Positions 60,502 through 64,000 of a stretch of DNA of 64,000 nt are shown piece after piece. Position numbers and translations under genes: made by a program. How positions within the stretch are numbered: the stretch's first letter is position 1; every line of letters begins with the position of its first letter. The notes beneath the pieces were generated by a model. It was not told the DNA's origin and did no database searches. It was given only the letters and a program-made list of their open reading frames with translations. The DNA is taken from the NCBI RefSeq assembly GCF_000004075.3, contig NC_026657.2:10602001-10666000 (forward strand), in the 5' to 3' direction. Source of the stretch: Cucumis sativus. Taxonomy: Eukaryota > Streptophyta > Magnoliopsida > Cucurbitales > Cucurbitaceae.

Positions 60502-63500
60502 TCAAATGGCACCTGATCCCTTGCCATCGAGTACCAACTGTTCCTTCAATCTGATAAGAGAAATTCCAGGATCTCTAGAGAAAACTTGATTTCCATTTGG
60601 ATCTGATGTTCCGTATGATGCCGCCAGAGGAGGATCCATTACAAATCTACATGATCTCCATCCCGGACTACTTAACTCAACATCATAGTACACCAAATGA
60701 TCTGAAATACTTTTCCCAGAGACAGACCTGCATTGAATTCAGCCGGTTAGAGTATTAGGTCAAGTCCGAAAATCCAAAAGCTTCCTATTACCGACCCCTA
60801 AAGTGAATAAAACAATCTTAGTTAGACTAATTAATCTAAATTAATAGCTGAACAAATATTGGATTTAAAATATACTAATTATCTCCCAGTTCTTCTCATG
60901 CATCACGTTGGCAATATGATTATTGGTTACGCATTTTTTAAATTACTAGATCTAACTTTTTCACGATCTTGCAGGGGAAATTTCAGAATAAAGCCTTAGA
61001 TGAAGCACCCCTCTCAAAAACATCAGATCAGCAAGAGATGAATTACCTGCTACAAGATGGGTCTTCACCAGAATCATCACAAACCTTTTCAACTTGATAA
61101 ACAAAACTTCCGAATCCAACATTATAAAGCCAAACCTGCAGAGAAGGAAGCATACACGTTTATTTCTGCTTAACAAATGAAACAAAGTATTTTAGTAGAG
61201 TCGGCTTTCTGCGGGTATGGACAATGGTGGTGCCACTTTTCTTATCTTCAACCATTTTAAAGCAAATTCTTTGAAGATATGTTTACTTTTACAAATCTCA
61301 TTTAACAGTTAAAATAAAATTGAGACATTTTGATACCAAAGAGACATACCTCTCTAGGAAAATGGTGATATGTCTTTTTAGGAAAATAAGAATAAAATGG
61401 AGGCAAATGGGGAACGACATCATTTCCATTCGTAACTCGAAACGTATTTGGCACTATTTTGCTATAGTAAGATGCAAATACTGCATTGCCAATACGAGGT
61501 TGTCCAAACGTCATAACCTGGACATTCTGGGAATTGTAGTTAACCTGTAATGAACAGAAAATCCTCAGCATAAGCATTCATCCACTAAACAAGAGGATCA
61601 AAATTATAACCTAAAACAAAAAGATTCGTACCTTAAAAAGATACAAAAATCTCATGTTCAAGTACTCAAAAAAAGTAAAATCATGGTCATGTACTGTAAG
61701 GCTAGTTTGACAACAGCTTTCTGTTTCCTCATAAAAAAATGTTCAAGTGCAACGCAGGCAGATGGAATATATTTTTAACTTCAGTCTCCACTATATTGAC
61801 TATTTATGCAAATAGTAAGATTGTTATATGTCTAGCAACTTTGGCTAGTATGTCCTTCAGAAAAGCATGGAAACAATTATCACAGTTATTAATCAAGGAA
61901 GAATCCAACATCACTTACTGCAAGATCAAGGCCACAAAATGCTGCCATTGCCCCTCCCATTGAATGTCCAGTCACAATGATGTCAAGGTTACCATAGAAC
62001 TCCCTGGCTCTATCAACAGCAGTTAATATAGCAGGGCGTATTGTTGTGTTGTGATAAGCATAATAAAACCCATGGTGCACCTGAGGTAAGAAAAGAACGG
62101 AAGTTAATGCTTTTCTCTCTAACTGCTCAACATTGAGTTTTTAGTAAAATAATGAGATAAAGAGTCTCTTCGAGGACTGGGGTCCAAATTCAATTTGCAG
62201 TACTGTAACTAAAAAAATAGAAAATATATAAATTAATGAAAATCAAATAAGAAATAAGAAACATAACTATATAAATAGAAGGCTAATTTGGAAAAACTCA
62301 AAGTTGAACAAAAGAGAATTCTATTAACCAATAAATTTTAAATTTTCAACTCCTTAATGCGAGTAAGCCACTGCTGATCGTGAACTTCATATTCCTTTAT
62401 AAATTAAATATTTTAGAACCTCAGTTAGGTTCACTGGAGGATTTAGTATAGGTCTATGGCCTCCCCCAACTTTATGCTCTTTATATAATATATATAGAAA
62501 AAACTGAATAATACTGATACCAATGGTTAGGTTCTATCTTTCTGTAGGACTTCAAATAGACTCCATGGCTGCAATTCTATTCTTTTCAATTTGTCGTCTT
62601 TTAAAAATCTAACCCAAGTCCATCTCTCCACACTCCTTGTGCTGGCTTAATCTTTCAATAATCAATATGATATAAAAAACAATATCACCCCAACAATCAA
62701 ATTTTGAGGATCTAAACATGCACCAGAAGTAACTTTACCCAGAGCACTCCTTCTGTACTATCATAGATATGGATTTAAGCAAGCACAGGAAGAATGATTG
62801 GATGACCTTACCAATTAAGAGAGAATAGAGTGGAAAGATCTACAACTTTTCGAAGTCTAATGAAAAGAACTAAGAACCTAATGGAGCTTCTAGAGTATTC
62901 AATCTAGATAGCAAAGAACTCACAGTCAGCGGTAACTTTACCTCTAGTACATTCTAAAGAACAGATAACAGAAAAAATTCACCATACAAACCATTGAATC
63001 CGGCATGCCAGGGTACATCAAGTCAAGCTGCTTCCAGTATAGGTCTTCAATCCAGTTCTGTATGCTGGAAATAAAGTTCAACGTATAGAGTAGAGTCAAT
63101 ACAACCATCACCAACCCCCAAACATCAGATGTTTTATTTATCTAATCCTAGTCAACAAATAATATGATTACTTAGTTTCATAAAATAGAAAGCACGGACA
63201 GGTTCAAAAAAGCAAAATTTCAGTAGCGTGATTTTCATGGGCATTGTTCACCGTTGGCAGAAAATTCTATTAGGTATTTCCGAAGTATCATCATAAACCA
63301 CAAAAATAAATCAATGCATCACCCATGTATAGTGATACTTTAGATTGAAAAAGTATTTTCCATATTCTCAATTGCGAAATGCAAGAGTTTGATACCACAA
63401 GAAAAAGGAAGCTATTTGTCTAATAATGAAAAAATAATCCATGTATATGAAAATTTTCACCCTGATAAACCTCTCTATTCATCACCTGTTTTCTTGAGTT

Positions 63501-63909
63501 CCTCTAAAAGCAATAATGAGAGCATTAAGACTCTTTGCTACTCCAACGTATCCCTGAAGTAAAGAAAAAAAAAGAATATCACAACAATAAATGACAATCA
63601 AGCTTAATTATTATAGACCTAAAAACCATCCAATGAAATATACCTGTAGGCAGTGCTGGACATCAACAATCAGTTCTATAACTTCAAACCCCTGAATCCA
63701 TTGAAAAAGAGCATAAGTGCTGATCGTTTTGACTAAAAGAGTCTCAACACTCAACAAATACAATATATAACTATCACAGAGTAAAATATTTTGTATTTCA
63801 GTATTTGTCCACATCCAATCAATACCATTAGATTACCAAGTACCTGAGTCAGGTCATCACATCTTGTGCATGTCCAAGTAAACAGTTCCGTTAAATCAGA
63901 TATGTATGC
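60502..63909 (-). CDS. Class 3 lipase (alpha/beta hydrolase), 5' end beyond window
   Basis: Eight exons are visible on the minus strand: 63909-63844, 63691-63644, 63553-63486, 63064-62992, 62080-61919, 61544-61350, 61135-61047 and 60727-60502. They encode 308 residues up to the stop. The first visible exon begins in phase after an acceptor, so one or more exons (probably a signal peptide and ~50 residues) lie to the right of 64000. The oxyanion-side AFRGTQ motif is present, then the nucleophile elbow GHSMGG, the family Asp in TNGNDVVPHLPP, and a His in SDHLVYYDVE, giving a complete Ser-Asp-His set. Cys-rich segments (CTRCDDL, CDDSGEDPSCSR) suggest disulfides and a secretory route. From memory it resembles At5g18630/At5g18640, triacylglycerol-lipase-like proteins of unproven substrate. 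Confidence 0.93.
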
Positions 63910-64000
63910 CTGCAATCAGAAATTGCTTCATTCGAGCGAATAACGCAACGACAATGACCACATAAAATGAAGAACACGAGAAGCGCCAAGCATCAAAAGA

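Noticed and set aside
1-64000. LTR retrotransposons, endogenous viral copies, CRISPR arrays, rRNA or tRNA genes
   Set aside because: Scanned by eye for paired long terminal repeats, polymerase- or capsid-like frames, regular spacer arrays and cloverleaf-type sequence. None was seen. A tRNAscan and a repeat-library search would be needed for certainty.

Overview
This window is nuclear DNA from a dicot plant. The genes have GT-AG introns, the spacers are very AT-rich, and the families are plant-specific: divinyl chlorophyllide reductase, CASP-like proteins, a tubby-like F-box protein, a CHY/CTCHY/RING ligase and a CDR1-type aspartic protease. The protein sequences and the style of the dispersed repeats look to me like Cucurbitaceae (cucumber/melon type), but that is an impression and no alignment was run. 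All exon structures were read by eye from open frames, splice sites and codon phase. Each exon chain closes in phase.

Layout from left to right (strand in brackets): tubby-like F-box protein, 4126-7183 (+); MGC-type CDK-related protein kinase, 9618-13221 (-); divinyl chlorophyllide a 8-vinyl-reductase, 16961-18220 (-, intronless); small F-box protein, 20178-22833 (-); CASPL1D-like membrane protein, 25213-27600 (-); two tandem CASPL1E-like genes, 33879-35676 and 37965-39430 (+); atypical bHLH factor, 40789-41516 (+); CDR1-like aspartic protease, 42450-43799 (-, intronless); probable organellar helical-repeat (PPR-like) protein, 45938-48746 (-); MIEL1-type E3 ligase, 51015-53711 (-); MGCGESK charged repeat protein, 56768-58124 (+); class 3 lipase, 60502-63909 (-), whose 5' part lies beyond the right edge.

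These genes do not form a pathway. They are a typical gene-rich euchromatic neighbourhood. The order tubby-like / DVR / MIEL1-type / lipase is, from memory, the same as Arabidopsis At5g18680 / At5g18660 / At5g18650 / At5g18640-At5g18630, so the window looks like a block of conserved microsynteny with other genes in between. The CASP-like trio marks a local expansion.

The spacers carry no transposon coding sequence, LTR pair or RNA gene that I can recognise. They hold small foldback (MITE-like) elements, possible hAT-like fragments, tRNA-SINE-like relics, microsatellites and several short tandem duplications. One of these is an apparently perfect 72-bp duplication inside an intron. I found no convincing undescribed system. 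The best leads are the degenerate first catalytic motif of the aspartic protease, the tandem CASPL1E genes with a reduced intron set, the in-frame minisatellite in the MGCGESK gene, and the unassigned organellar repeat protein.
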